Notes: generated by a model not told the origin, from the sequence alone. DNA of 64,000 nt from Sipunculus nudus (GCA_026874595.1 CM049306.1:44206019-44270018); one strand, 5' to 3'. Counted from the first letter of the stretch, positions 1 through 12,413 are shown. A program made the numbers and translations.

Positions 1-1287
1 GAGAGCACACATCCTAGACAGGTTTCATTTAAAGAAGATATATCTAGTTGGGCAAAACTTTTTTAACATACGGGGCTGTCATGAAACGCTTGAAATCTAA
101 GAAATATCCCTTCACCCAGGTGCTCAAAGGGCCAAATAATGCACGGATGTGGCATTTCTGTGCGTCGGACGCAGGTATTCTGTTGTTTACACACAGCAGC
201 AGCACCTCGGGATCAGGTACATCATGGCTCATACAAACGCACTTGAAAACAACAAAATAGCCGTTGAAAAAAAAACCCCGACGAATTATATCAAAGCAAT
301 TTATCCCTGAGACACCAGGTTATAAAAATAGTGATCAGGATGAAATGTCTTGACTAATATTTAAGATACAATGTTTACTAGAGGATATGACCTAAATAAG
401 ATGAAAAAACACGCTCGTGATGGGTACAGTTAAATTTCATGCAACTAGAGAATGCTTCTTTAATATTATAGTAAATATCTAATCAACCAGAGCGCCACCA
501 TTGAGCGTGCACCTCAACTATAGCGTAAAAAAGTACAAAAAAAAATATTCCACAGCTTTAATTCCTATAGAAATAACAAACAAATGTACATGTATTTAAT
601 TCTTGAATTTCTGTCTTGTTTTCTAGAGCTCTTAATCTGTTTCCATTATTTCTATTTATCATTATCGACATCAAAGGTTTCTTATTTAAACGTAAGAAAA
701 CATGTTCTATATATATTATAATATAATCAATTTAAATAAGAAAAAATTGATATTACAGAATTTTCACGTTAAATCTAGTTGAAGGATTTAAAATTTTTGT
801 ACATGTTTATCGACATTTTTTTTCTCTGCTATACCTTTCTTAAGAAAATTATAATAATAATTTCTGCCTCTCGTGAGTACTTACTTGAGATATATTAATT
901 AAAAATCAAAGACATATGCTGACAGACAAACAAACTGACAGAGAAAGAGACAGTAAGACAAACTCCCAAACATGAATCTGATGCACATATGGGCCGGAAT
1001 TAAGTCCAAACCACATGAAGACATTCTTCCCACACAAACTAAAGCAAATATAATAAAATAAATCGGTGGCGACGAAAAAATACTTAACCAATACAACGGC
1101 ACGGATACCTTCTTGCTCCAAGTATTCGTGACAATTTGCCATATGGCAACATTTACTTCGTGAGAGGAGCACATAGTTTGCCTTATCCATTAATAAAGGC
1201 ATCCCGAGGCTGAAGGACAGCTTGAAAGATCAAGAGGGAAATAGAACGAGTGCACAGGTTTCACATTTGTGTTTTTTTTTTCACCAG

Positions 1288-1520
1288 TGAACGAGTTACC
1301 ACTGGCTGAACAGTTAATAAAAAAATGTTGCCTGTCTGGAGCATGTGACGCGAGAGAGCTAAAACTACCACTTGGTATTTTAGGACATAGGGAAGAAAGG
1401 CTGGGTTCTGTGGATAATATGGTACACAGTACTTGTGATAGGCTTCTGACTCTAACAGTTGTGACAGTATCCCGTAAGCCTCTACATTTTAAGAAGCCAT
1501 ACGGGGATTTGGATGAATAA
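1288..1520 (+). other. Weak exon-like open frame in copy A, unrecognised
   Basis: A run of T followed by CACCAG ends at 1287 and looks like a 3' splice acceptor. After it, one frame stays open for about 77 codons to a TAA at 1518. The frame includes the peptide LAEQLIKKCC and ends KKPYGDLDE. The same frame is open in copy B (48544-48776), with two amino-acid changes and one silent change that I can see. The opposite strand is also open over the same bases, and the copies are too similar for conservation to mean much. I do not recognise the protein. It could be a chance open frame, or an exon of a gene broken elsewhere. Confidence 0.15.
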
Positions 1521-2086
1521 TTTAACACACAATTTATATGTGTTCATGTATATATGGTAGCCTGTGTCAGTTCGGTCTGTCAGACGGTATGCGTCTGTAT
1601 AGATTGGTTAAAATTCCTCTTGAGGACACGTAAATTTCTAACCCACTTTGGCACACCATTAAGTATAACTCTTGGGAGGATCAATATAAGCAGTAAGCTC
1701 AAATTGTACATAAAGCCATAATACTGTACTTACCTGGAGATGGCGTATATCTTGTTCAATTATACCATTTATATATATTGAGTCCTAAATTTCTTCTGAT
1801 CATCTGTGCCAACACGTCCTTTCAGTTGCGCGCGAATGCTTTGAATAGATGGTCAAACCCTCATTGCGTAAGCTGATAGGTGGACGGTTCATAATGAATG
1901 CTGTTCATTGGTCTGTTTTTTATCCTTTTTTATAGCAAATGGGAATCATAGATTAATCAAATTGTCAAAGCTTATCAAGGCTATTCATCCGTGTTCATTT
2001 CGTTGTTTTTTTTGTTTCATTGTTTATAGCTATATCATAAGATAATTTCAAACCGATTTAGACGACACTTTGTATAGAGATGGGAT

Positions 2087-2320
2087 ATGGTAAAGGAGGA
2101 TCCCTTCGTGCGTATCTGGAAAAAAAGTGCAGCAAAATATTTTTTTTTCCGAGGTATATCGATGCCACTCTACTTGTTTTATTTTAATGTGACATGTTTA
2201 TTTTTTCTTTACAATAAGAACCACTTTTTTTCGGCGTGGAATAATAACCCTTGTCCTGCGCTGTCTTCTCGGACCTTGGATCTGTCCCTGTTGTCCATCA
2301 ACATTCAGGAGAGTCCTTAA
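2087..2320 (+). other. Open frame starting MVKEDPFVRIW (copy A), unrecognised
   Basis: An ATG at 2087 opens a frame whose first residues are MVKEDPFVRIWKK. They resemble MPKDDPVVRVWMK at the start of the small gene candidate at 22466: the aligned positions are identical or conservative almost throughout. Copy B has the same start at 49343 with a silent change in the proline codon. After the conserved start the frame runs into T-rich sequence and looks non-coding; copy B terminates soon after. It may be a pseudogene, or a first exon whose continuation I cannot find. No function can be assigned. Confidence 0.2.
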
Positions 2321-3048
2321 TGGAGAGTGTGATCAGGTTCCAATCAGCGATAATTACCGACAGATAGTGGCTCCGACAAGACAAGAAAGCAACCTAATGG
2401 CGCCAATTAGATTCAGAAGTCCTGATGGCGTGTTTCTAATGACGGCCCTAGACCAGCCAAGTGTCGTTTGTTTAAATGGACGGTCTGGTTGTTAGAAAGA
2501 TTATCAAGCGCTGTAAATTAAGGACAGGAGGAATGGGAATCCTTAGATATTTTCCTGACAAAGTATCATATTTGTCTCTGCGTGTGATTTATCCCTCCAG
2601 GGTGTGTGCTCTGATCTTGTAACTTTCTTGGAGATCACCCTTCTCGTGGAGTGGTAATGTCGGGACACTTGGCATCTTGTTTTCTCAGTTTGGGCTCTGT
2701 GCAGCTCATCTAGTCCGCGTGAACCAAATTAACTCCCCTTGAGAACCAAAGGATAGGCAATAAACCATAATTGTTTGCCCGAAGTAGCTCTCTGCGTCAA
2801 CTTAATTACTGATGTTTAATTCTGACGAAATCACAGTTTCAATCATAGGAAAGGTAGATAATTAATTGGAGGCTGTGTCAAATATGTCGTGGACCAATTG
2901 TCTGTGAAAGTATACGTTTAGTGGATTGACAAAGAATATGAAAATATGGAAATAAATAAATCAGTCATCGACAGTGTTGCTGATTGATCTATGTGGTTTA
3001 AATGTATGTTAAAATGTATACACAAAAGTAAAAAAATAAATGCAACCA

Positions 3049-3066
3049 CACACACACACAAACATA
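3049..3066. repeat. Short (CA)n microsatellite
   Basis: A CA run at the same relative position as the run in copy B near 50306-50321. It was therefore present before the duplication. Confidence 0.7.
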
Positions 3067-3477
3067 CCTCGATCACCTTCCCTAAGGGTTTATGATAAAA
3101 AAACCCAAAAAGCGCTTAACATAAAAGATTAACTCTTCTTGGCTCACAAAAACAATCAGTGAAACTGGACAGAGATTAATTTGACGTTTTTTATTTAACA
3201 CACAGACGTGCAATAAAATCTTGTGCCTAGAACTTTGAGCATTTTAAAAGGTAATTGGTCCATTTTGGTAAAAGACCCAGTCCTCAAAAATGAAAATCTG
3301 TGCTATCAATTACTTTAGTAAATTGATCTGAAGTCTTTAATTCTATTTCAACATTTAGAATAAAAAAAATAAATAATAATACCCCCATATCTTGATCAAA
3401 AGCCCGGTATCGGCTAGTAGTAAATATACTCAATTCAATCTCCAGTCTCTCGTTTTAAATAGTGCCGAATCATCCAT

Positions 3478-3746
3478 TAGCCTTTTCTACTGATATACAG
3501 TCATCCTCGCGTATTCTCCAATGCGGTATTTATGTCATTTTACTCACTTGTTCTAACATTAATAAACAGTCATTTTACTCGGCCGGATCTTTTGAAATTA
3601 AAGAACCAGCCTTTAGGCTCTAACATTCCAAATCAGTCACTGTCTTTTCGTGTTCTACGATGCGGAATAAGTTATTTTACTCTCGAGTTCTACAATTAAG
3701 AGTTACTGACCTTATCTTTTATCTAATAGTCAGAACCAGTCATTAT
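3478..3746 (+). repeat. Degenerate ~35-bp minisatellite, part 1 (copy A)
   Basis: Imperfect tandem units built on TCATTATCCTCGCGT, then TTCTACAATTAAGAACCAG. Unit length is about 35 bases and the units have drifted. The array is interrupted at 3747 by the SINE at 3758-4130 and resumes at 4142. Confidence 0.8.
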
Positions 3747-4141
3747 CCGCTTTTCTTTTTTTTATATTTAATTATTTTTTTAAGGCTATCTTAACTACAC
3801 ATATGAACATCTGCAGATTTCCATTCCGGTTTCGGACTACGTGACAGGGCAGTATCACACGCTTCCTCTCATTTTATATCCTGGCGTTAACCAGGCCCGT
3901 TGACTATTGCACCTGGGGGCCCTGGGTGTGTAATCGTCCCCATTGCTAGGTCATACCACCGAGGAGCCCCCGAAAGGCGCAATCGTTTGTGAGTGAAACC
4001 TTCCCATTAAGCATGCAGAGCGCTCACCCTGGTTTGGGGCCGAACGTGAAAAATCTCACCGCCTCGGCTAAGATTCGAACTCACGATCTCCCGGCTTTCA
4101 GTCCTGCGCTCTACCCCTGAGCCACAGATGCCGCTTTTCTT
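3747..4141 (-). mobile_element. tRNA-derived SINE (copy A) with 11-bp target duplication
   Basis: Read on the minus strand, the head contains an A-box-like TGGCTCAGGGGTAGAGCG and a B-box GAGTTCGAATC, the two internal RNA polymerase III promoter elements of a tRNA. A tRNA-unrelated body of about 250 bases and an A/T-rich tail (3758-3790 on the plus strand) follow. The body is flanked by the direct repeat CCGCTTTTCTT (3747-3757 and 4131-4141), so element and flanks fit retroposition. Copies at 55145-55498 and 61901-62261 are the same insertion carried by duplication; 33148-33297 is a separate degenerate member. Around 4000-4040 copy A differs sharply from B and C, as if that internal piece had been replaced. 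The anticodon arm does not pair well, so it is not a working tRNA gene. Confidence 0.88.
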
Positions 4142-4850
4142 CAATACATTATAAGTCGTCATATCGACTCCTACAAGTAAGAATAAGTCATTTTCATGAC
4201 ATTATTCACAATTCCGAATCAGTCATCATCCTCGCGTTTTCTAAGATTAAAAAATGGTCATTTTCCAAAACAAATCGTTACCTTCGCGCCTTCTGTTATG
4301 TAGAATAAGTCATCATCTTTAAGTTTTCTGCGGTTAAGAACCAGTCTCTCTCAGGTCTTCTACAATAAACAACAAGTCATTATCTTCATTATTCTACAAT
4401 TAACGGCCAATCATTATCCTGGCGTCTTCTATAACTAAGAAGGAACAAGCAATTATCCTCGCGTCATTTTCAATTGAGTAAATGTCATTAAAATTTCATT
4501 ATCCTCGCTTCTTCTACAATACATAGTAAGTCATTACACTCGCTTCTTGGACATGATCAACAAGTCATTTTACTCGCGTCTTTTACAATTAAGAACCAGT
4601 CAACAACCTCGTTTCTTCTACAATTAAGAACCAGTCAACATCCTCGTGTCTTCTGCAATTCAGAACTAGTCAACATCTTCGTGTCTTCAACAATTAGGAA
4701 CCAGTCAACAGGAACCAGTCAATAATCTTGAGTCTTCTACAATTAAGAACCAGTCAACATCCTGGTATCTTGTACAATCAAGAACCAATCAGCATCCTTG
4801 TGCCTTCCACAATAAAAAAGCCAGTTAACAAACTCTTGTCTTCTTCAATA
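4142..4850 (+). repeat. Degenerate ~35-bp minisatellite, part 2 (copy A)
   Basis: This continues the array after the SINE. Units are clearest at 4560-4800, where TTCTACAATTAAGAACCAGT plus CAACATCCTCGTGTC recurs every 35 bases or so. A short internal duplication of AGGAACCAGTCAAC occurs near 4700 in all three copies. The far end is shorter than in copies B and C. Confidence 0.85.
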
Positions 4851-6431
4851 TAACCCAATGGTAAAAATAAAATCTGATGGGAGTTGAGTCAATATTTAAC
4901 CAAATATCAACCTATGTCAATTTTCATTCAAAAATATAGATTTTATTTCAATATACTGCAGATTGACTTAATTCAAGGACAGATTTCAAAGACACTTTGA
5001 AACACATTTTCATATTTAAAAAGCGTGATGATTTCTGGCTGGATAATTTTTACTTGTAAAAATGAAAAATAAACGGAACCATGTGGAAAGATGGTTTTGT
5101 TAAGAATTACTTATTTCCGTGTCTTAAGTTACATATTCTAATCAATATAGATGAGCTGGTTTCGAGTCGTCATATTTAACTAAATGAAAGACGAGACTCT
5201 CATATATATGATACGCATCAATACTGATAAAAAGGCATTCTGGGAATCAGCAAGACGTCGAAACATCTCGGGACCCATGGGGTTTCATTCTCAGATATGT
5301 CACATCTGTCTCTGATAGAGTTGTGCACCTGTCTCCGCAAGACATCAAAATCTCTCCCTCGAGAGAGTTTGTTCTCGGAGAGCAATTCTCATGGAGCACG
5401 TTTCACATTTCTATATACCTGTACTTTTTCCAAGGTCCCCGGATGTCCAGTTTGGGAAAAAATATCTTGTTTCTTTATAAATGAATCGTCCGAATCCTGT
5501 GAGATGTCATGTGTGAATTTCTTCAACACCTGAGTGCTTAGCGCTGTCAAATTTTGGGATAAATCGACTCGAAAGAGCAAGAAGAGTTCAATTTATATGA
5601 AATTCCAAGTAATGAATTTACGTATACAATATAGATCGATTAACAGATTTCAAGATTAATTCATTAAAAATAAATTTGATCTCCAATTAAACTTTAACAT
5701 TATGTTCATTTTTCAAACAATTTGCGTGAATAAAAAAAAAAAACAAACAAAACAAACAAACAAAAAATCCCCGTCTGCATTACATCTATTTTCTTTTTAT
5801 TTTCTATATATAAACAATCAGTTAAAATTACAGTAAGATTGCTTGTGTATCCACGTCTAATTACTTTTACATTGCAGCCTGCACGCGGTCCCACAACTGG
5901 TCGGGCTGCCATCCAAATCTTATGAAAACCACGGAAATGGGATTGTCTGAAAAACAGTGATCACTGTTTGTGACATAATGGTCACCGGCAAATGAAAACA
6001 CACTTACAAATTCAAGCTGATTACGGCAGTCGATACAAAGTCGACGTCACTAAAAAAACTACCAGAAAGTACTGTTCAGTCATACGGGGAAGACTTCATT
6101 CAACTTATTTTAACGGAACTAATTTCAATGAATTAAAAAAATTAATTGGACCCTGAATATATTCGCAGAATATAATAATACAGATACGGGACACATTGAA
6201 CGCAAACGACTTAAAATGAATCAAAATATTGGTATATGCAAAGGTCATGTAATTTCCCATCAGTCTATGTTAGAAATGGTCCCACACATGTTGTCATGGA
6301 AAACAACTGTCGTGACCTTTTCAGCAATACACAGCCTTTGAGTAATTAGACAGAGATTCAGTTAAAATATAAATATTTAATGAACAGACGTCTCAGGACA
6401 GCACATTAGCATGTTCAGCCTTCATGACATT

Positions 6432-7744
6432 AATACCCTCCAACGACCCCACTATACATACTAGACCACGTCCTCGTTAATGTTTCTAATTTGTGTTCAC
6501 TCCCTCGCATAATATTATTTTTAATCTTCGTTGAACTAATAATAATTTTTCTGTGGCCTCTTAACGGCGATCAATCCAACCAGTCACAAAGTTTTATAAT
6601 AATTCAGTATTAAAGTCCCAGAAAGTAAATCTCCGGTTTCATACCCATGGAGCAAATGCCATCCCTCTGAAGGGTAACTTAAGATTAAGAATGGCACTGA
6701 CACTTCAAATGATATATGATTGCGGTAGTCACGCTCCAGCCATTACTGGTGGAGGTAGAAAAATTGCGCCCAATCATATGCTCCCGGCATCCCGCGCTCT
6801 CGAACCCCACGGCAACATCTAGCCACTTGTAACTCCTATACTAATTGTTTTAACCTTTAAATTTCATTCTCCTCTGTGATGCAATAGTCTTTTTTGAACG
6901 TCTGCTACTTTCTATCAGCCCGACTTGAGTAAGTTTGATACGAGGGGCCGTACTCATGTTTCATCTAAATTTCACGGGGAAATGGTCTATAAGCATTGTA
7001 GCGGCTTTTCTCTGCGGCAACGAAAGTGTGTTGGTTTTATGGACCTCGGTTTTCAGCTTGATTGCTTCCAGCAGTATTGTGTTATCAGTATCATTTCTGG
7101 AACAAAAGGCAACGCGCAGGCGCCAGGCTGCTGAAACGACCCATCACACTACTACTTAAGTGTGGTTGCTGGCAGCGGGGAATTGTAAGCTAATACAAAA
7201 CCTTTCTATTACTATGACTTTTTATTTTTCTATGAATAAATTTTATTAATTAATCACTTTTATCAAAAACTTGCTGGCATCATTTTATTCTAAAAGGGCG
7301 GTGTACAAATCTGTTTCTGCCAGCGATATGAAATGACACAAATGACATTAACACCGATGACAGACAAAGATACATCTTAAATTATTTTTTAAATTAATTA
7401 AACTTAAATGACTGGATCATATTTTGTATGAATTCGAAAGATAAGAATTCGAAAATAAGAAGTCAAACTGTGAAAATATCTTGTCTATCTTCATAACTAT
7501 TAAAATATTGTCTCCGCAAAAGGATATCCAGTTCTATCTTTCTTCCTTGGCCTGTTTTCAGGCAGTGTGAGGCTTTAATATGTATAACCAGACGAACGAA
7601 AACAGTTGAAATGACTGGTATTACCTCTTAATGTACAACTGGTAGATTAAGTACTCTACAAAGGTGGCACACTAGATGGTTACAAATTAAGTCAAATACC
7701 ATAAAGACATTACTTTTTTCTCAGTTACATTTAATTAGTTATGC
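6432..7744. other. Unique AT-rich interval, no gene seen
   Basis: This follows the end of duplication copy A. Two overlapping short frames at 6925-7159 have no recognisable content. A weak SINE-like patch at 6600-6850 is discussed under rejected items. Confidence 0.6.
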
Positions 7745-7751
7745 ATGGTTA

Positions 7752-7830
7752 TGCACCACCTGACATGGTGGTTAAGGCGTTCGAAACCGGGTCCTGGGTT
7801 CGATCACCGTCCACACTCTGAAGGAAAACA
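7752..7830 (+). mobile_element. tRNA-derived SINE head, second family
   Basis: The plus strand has GGTGGTTAAGGCG at about 7767, which looks like the D-arm/A-box of a serine- or leucine-type tRNA. A B-box GGGTTCGATCACC follows at 7796. The spacing is shorter than in a real tRNA and no acceptor stem pairs, so this is best read as the head of a decayed SINE. The body may continue to about 7900, but I could not define its end. Confidence 0.6.
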
Positions 7831-9904
7831 GTGAAATCTCGAAGAGCTTCAGAGACTGACTGTAATGTCTTATCGACAGGTCATGACTTCTGAAAAATCC
7901 ATAGCCCAATGTATATGAGACATGAAACCAATGTCGTTAGCTATAAACTTATCGACATTCGGAGCCTTAAAGAAAGGAGAATGTTTAATTTCCCACGATT
8001 TTATCAATTGCAAGCTGATGGAATTCATTTCAAATATGTACCCCTGAAAAGCATATATAAAATATCTATTATACTACCTGTGTTCTCGCCTGAGGCAACA
8101 CTTTTACACAGAGCGGAATGTATATATGACATTATATTAACATGTAACAGTGCATTATATACATACTGAGGTTATATCTTAGATTCTGCGGTAATCTGGT
8201 CAATTTAGTAGTGGAGTTTTATTTTTGGGTGCTAGATTTACTTGCAGACGAACTAGATTCAAGCCTGGGTCAGAAGCAATATCAAAACACTGCAGCACTA
8301 CAAATGTAAATAATAAAATCATATTTTTAGCCTTACATCACCAACATTTCAGAATTCGAAGGACTGAAAGGATCGATATGAGCATCGACCAAAAAGAATA
8401 TCATAGAACTCATAATGCAGTCTCCGGTTTAACTTGTGCAGCTTTCAGTAACGCTAGAGCTTAGCCTTTTATCAAATAGGTGCCACGTGGCTATATGGAC
8501 ACTTGACCTTACGAAAATAATCCAAAATAGATCGACGACCAGCCGTGCATACAGTCTACAGTCCGTTCCAGTACCCCTGTCCACCTGTTTTTTCGCGATT
8601 ATTTTTTTGCGAATCAAAGAATGCCAAAAGTGTTTGACCTTAGGGCAGAAAGAGGAAAAAGTGTTATAAACTACTATGGAAATAATAGCCTACCTTATGT
8701 AATTTTTCTGCAAACAATTTAAAACCTTAAGTTATGAGTAACTAGTCTATTCTTTAACGACATATTGCGACTAATCTGTGAAATGGGCATATTAGGGAAC
8801 AGTGATGTCGTCATAATAGACGTGATTTACTAAAGAGGCACCAACATTCACGGGACCAATGATCAAGAGCTGCTGACGCCTGTTTACAGCGAGACCTGTG
8901 TTCTCCGCGTGCATGAGCTTCACTATTACGTCATATAACTTTATATCCATATCCAAGGAGGATAAACAATAGCAACCTATTAGGGACGCCAGGAACCACG
9001 GATATTAATGAGACATGTCAACCAGGCCGTAAAATAAATAATATTTATATCGTGAGTAGGTATACCAAAAATTACGCTTTTTCCTTTTTATGCCATTGGT
9101 GGAAATTTTGGTTGGCAAGGTTGTCTTATGTAGAGATAATCGAGAAAAATCAGGTGGACAGGGGGTGTTGAACGGACTATAGTACGCTTGATGCCAGACA
9201 GCCGGTCCCTTAGACGCAACAAGAGACATACCTGACCAGAATGTTTATATTTTTAATCTTTTAGTCTTCAGATCCTTCAGTGAGCAAACTATACTCTGTG
9301 CTGTTTCATTACTAATGATGTTATGAATATGCCGCTGATGAAAACCAATAACCAATTAAGTCTGATGTACCGGCAACTGACCTACATCTCCCCTGATATT
9401 ACGTTATCAAACGATTTCTGTTTTGCCTTAGTGATGACTGCGCAGATTCGGACTCGCAAGAGGTTTGATTTATGGTCATTGACACTCAAACCCAAAAATG
9501 CACTTTGGGTGCTCAATACACCAACGGCGTAGCGAATAGTAAAATGTAAAATGTCCAAATACGTTTGATAAAATTTGTTTCAAGGCAAATTGCATAAAGA
9601 TGGGTGCTTTTGTGGTAAGACTTCACGAAACAAGCAAGTGAAATGCAAACACAAGGGATTTCCTTTAAATGTAACAGATTTTGCTTTTGACAGTTGATTC
9701 GAGTAGTTCAGGGTGTCTCACAGTGCTTCCACTTTACTTTTGCTACCCATACTTCAACTACAATTGAACCTATCCTGTTTTGGCATGATTTAATTGATTT
9801 TCTCCATGAGTTTCACTTCTTCTCCAATATTCGCCCGTGTAATAGACTGGTCGCATCACCTATTGGCAGGGTCATTACATCTACCCGTGAATCCCCGACT
9901 ATTA
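7831..9904. other. No recognisable feature
   Basis: Only short open frames occur on both strands, often overlapping antisense (for example 8429-8669), with no motif I recognise. Confidence 0.5.
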
Positions 9905-10335
9905 TTTGATGCGGCGGCGGTGCGTCAGGCAGCCACCTACGGGCTCCGTACGGCCACCGTACAGTAGACGTACGGATGTCGTAGGATGCCCGTGTGATTT
10001 TTAACGCCTACTCGGCTACCCGAGACACGTACGGTGTACCTGCGGCTGTCGTAAGGGGTCTTTCCGGCTTCCGCAAGGTTAGCTTGCGGCGTCCGCAGGG
10101 TTAACTTACTTTACCGTGCGAAGGCCGTGAGAATGAGGAAGACACCTTGCCGTTCCCGCACGTCGGCCGCATAATTATTCCTTCGGTTTCAAAAACCTAC
10201 TAGTGATCTACGGTACGCGGTGGCCGCAGCGGGTTTTAACCGAGGCTTAAGTATTCCTGCGGTCACAAAAACAGTACTGTACTCTACGGTATGCAGTGAC
10301 TGCAGCGGGTTGTGACCGAGGCTTTACCGGGTAAA
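9905..10335. repeat. GC-rich patch with recurrent CGTACGG words and a 76-bp tandem pair
   Basis: Base composition jumps from AT-rich to GC-rich here. CGTACGG/CCGTACG-type words recur between 9945 and 10040. Near the right side two units repeat at a spacing of 76 bases: ATTCC..CGGT..CAAAAA..CTACGGTA..GCAGCGGGTT..ACCGAGGCTT, starting at 10177 and 10253. No long open frame crosses the patch. It may be a mobile-element fragment or a short minisatellite; I cannot name a family. Confidence 0.55.
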
Positions 10336-12413
10336 TTCTATGACTTTTTCGTGAAAATCTCTATGAATACTTAAATATACAGTATCTTGTCTCAGTTCGA
10401 TTCTCCGCATTTTCCGCGGATATTTAATGAGGTCAAAGGTCACCAGATTTCTTTGCGGTGTCGCCACCATAACTGTCAAGGGTACCTACGGATTTTGATG
10501 AAACTCACTATGAATTATAACCATAAAGTATCTCATCTGAGTTAAAATGTCTGCAAAATGTGTCATATTAAAAAAAAGTCACGAGACATTGTGGGCATAT
10601 TATCCACACTTTTGTCCTGTTCCCTCCAACCATTTTCTCCAAGCATTACATCTTTTCGAAATCATGAACAATAAACACGTTGGTAGCTGCAAATACGTCA
10701 TCAAACGGTAAGTTAACACAGCGCATATTTGCTTTATTTAAGGGGGAAATAAACATACATAAACACACATATATATTTGCATATATATGAAATATATATA
10801 TGAAATTCGAAGTTTATTATAAAAAATAAATATAAATATATATATCGAAATATTTCTTCTAAAATAATAAATCTAAAGGAATTAACGGAATAAACATGTT
10901 TCGTCCAAAGTTAAAAACAACCATAGCATATCAAAACAAGGAACCCATGGGTCACTGTGCTCAGCTGAAGTTGACCTTGAAGGTAAAAATTTAAAATAAT
11001 ACCAAATGGAGATAAAATGTAAGAGGAAGAGGTAATATAGGCAATGGTTGGTTTAAATGATTGGTTTGTATTGATGAGCAAGAAGTTGTTGCAAATAGTA
11101 TTTTGTGAACTGACCATGTGTTTCCTAATGTTGAAACTGAAGCATGTGAGCATTTTGTGAACTTATGATCTGTACTGTTACAATGATCATTAATTGGCTT
11201 ATTGATTAAGTGTTGACATTTCAGTAGTTTACACATTTGTTCAATAGAATCTATTTTGTTTGTATAATATATATTATTAAATATATATGTATTTTTTTGT
11301 TTTATGAAATGTACACAGTTGAAATATGACTAATTAACAACAAACATACAGGGCAAACACAGCCTGATCTCCATTTCTGCGGAGGCAGGAAAATAATGAA
11401 CAAATGTTTGTATTAGATCCTCATTTTTTATCACATCAATTTTTTTTTATTATAGGTTTATATTTCTATACATTTCTAATATAACATATAAATCTGAATA
11501 TTAAAGTTGATTCATAATTCTTAATTGCATCATCATAAATTGCAATCTTGTCAGATAACAGCACATCATGCATACAAATGTTTATTTATTTTATACCACG
11601 AAAATATATCTTTTAAATCTGCAAAACAATAAATATCTAAAAATAATACTTGATTTAGATTTCACTTTTTTAAATTATATCTTAATTTATCAAAAATGTG
11701 CTTCATATTTTATAAATTTAAGCATACTGATGGGTTTAATTATATTTGTTAAAATCATTTAAAAGAAAACTGATTTCTTTAAAAATGCTACATAAACACA
11801 ACATGGCTTCTTCTGGATAACACCTTGAATTACTTTTTCAAGGAAAGTTTTTGTATATTGGAGTGGAAACAGCATTACAATTTAGGAGAAACAGTGACAA
11901 CAATAACAATTATACTGCACAATTGGGTTGGGTTTTCGAGGGGGGGGGGGGCGGGGCGGGATTGGGGTGGTGATATTAGAATAACTGTACACCTGTCACA
12001 GCAGGGGATCTCCCCCAGTGACTGTAACAAATCAGAAACCCTGGCATAGCTGACTTCCAGTGACCTGGATTGGGACCATGCATCTGTAATCTGTTATTAA
12101 AGCAGATGACTACAATAGAGCCTCAAGAAAAAATCAATAACTAGCCTTATTTTCAAGCTTTTATTTTCAAATTTCAGATTTAAACAAATTAAAATACTTA
12201 TGTTTACATGCTGTGAAAGCTAAATCAATGGTACCTACAGGAAAAAAGTCCCATGGTCAAAGTTTGGCAAAATTTAAGGTACTGATTTTATTTTTATGAT
12301 AATAACTGAACAAATTTACAAAATTCAGATCTAATTTTTGGTTAACAATTGAATCTTAATTAAACATAGTTAGATACTTGGGAAAACAGACTCTAGTTTC
12401 AAAATTTTTCATG
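10336..12413. other. AT-rich interval without a gene
   Basis: It holds TA-rich stretches near 10760-10850 and 11265-11290 and a guanine-rich run at 11940-11976 (12 Gs, then further G groups), which could form a G-quadruplex on the plus strand. The short frames are AT-rich and unconvincing. Confidence 0.55.

Larger units (their letters stand above)
1..6431 (+). repeat. Segmental duplication, copy A (left-truncated by window)
   Basis: The sequence from the first base onward matches copy B starting at 47266 in the same orientation, with a few substitutions per hundred bases in the stretches I compared by eye. The match continues to about 6431, where A reads on into unique DNA and B does the same after 58171. 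A lacks the 4 kb present in B between 50577 and 54716: after about 3310 it goes straight to the segment matching 54716. It also lacks about 360 bases present in B (56233-56590) and C next to position 4850. The block holds a minisatellite, a SINE and several weak open frames, described separately. No complete gene is recognisable. Confidence 0.93.

Noticed and set aside
4055-4130. Functional tRNA gene on the minus strand
   Set aside because: A- and B-boxes are present but the acceptor and anticodon stems do not pair, a SINE body follows, and target repeats flank the unit.
4560-4850. CRISPR-like spaced repeats
   Set aside because: The units are contiguous, drifted 35-bp minisatellite repeats without unique spacers of constant length, in eukaryotic DNA.
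5297-5533. 78-codon frame in the duplication
   Set aside because: It is open in A and shortened in B, while C is rearranged there. Changes are not biased to silent sites and no domain is seen.
6600-6850. Possible SINE with GGGGTTCGAGAGC as B-box (minus strand)
   Set aside because: The A-box candidate lies too close to the B-box, no target repeat was found, and only one copy is in the window.
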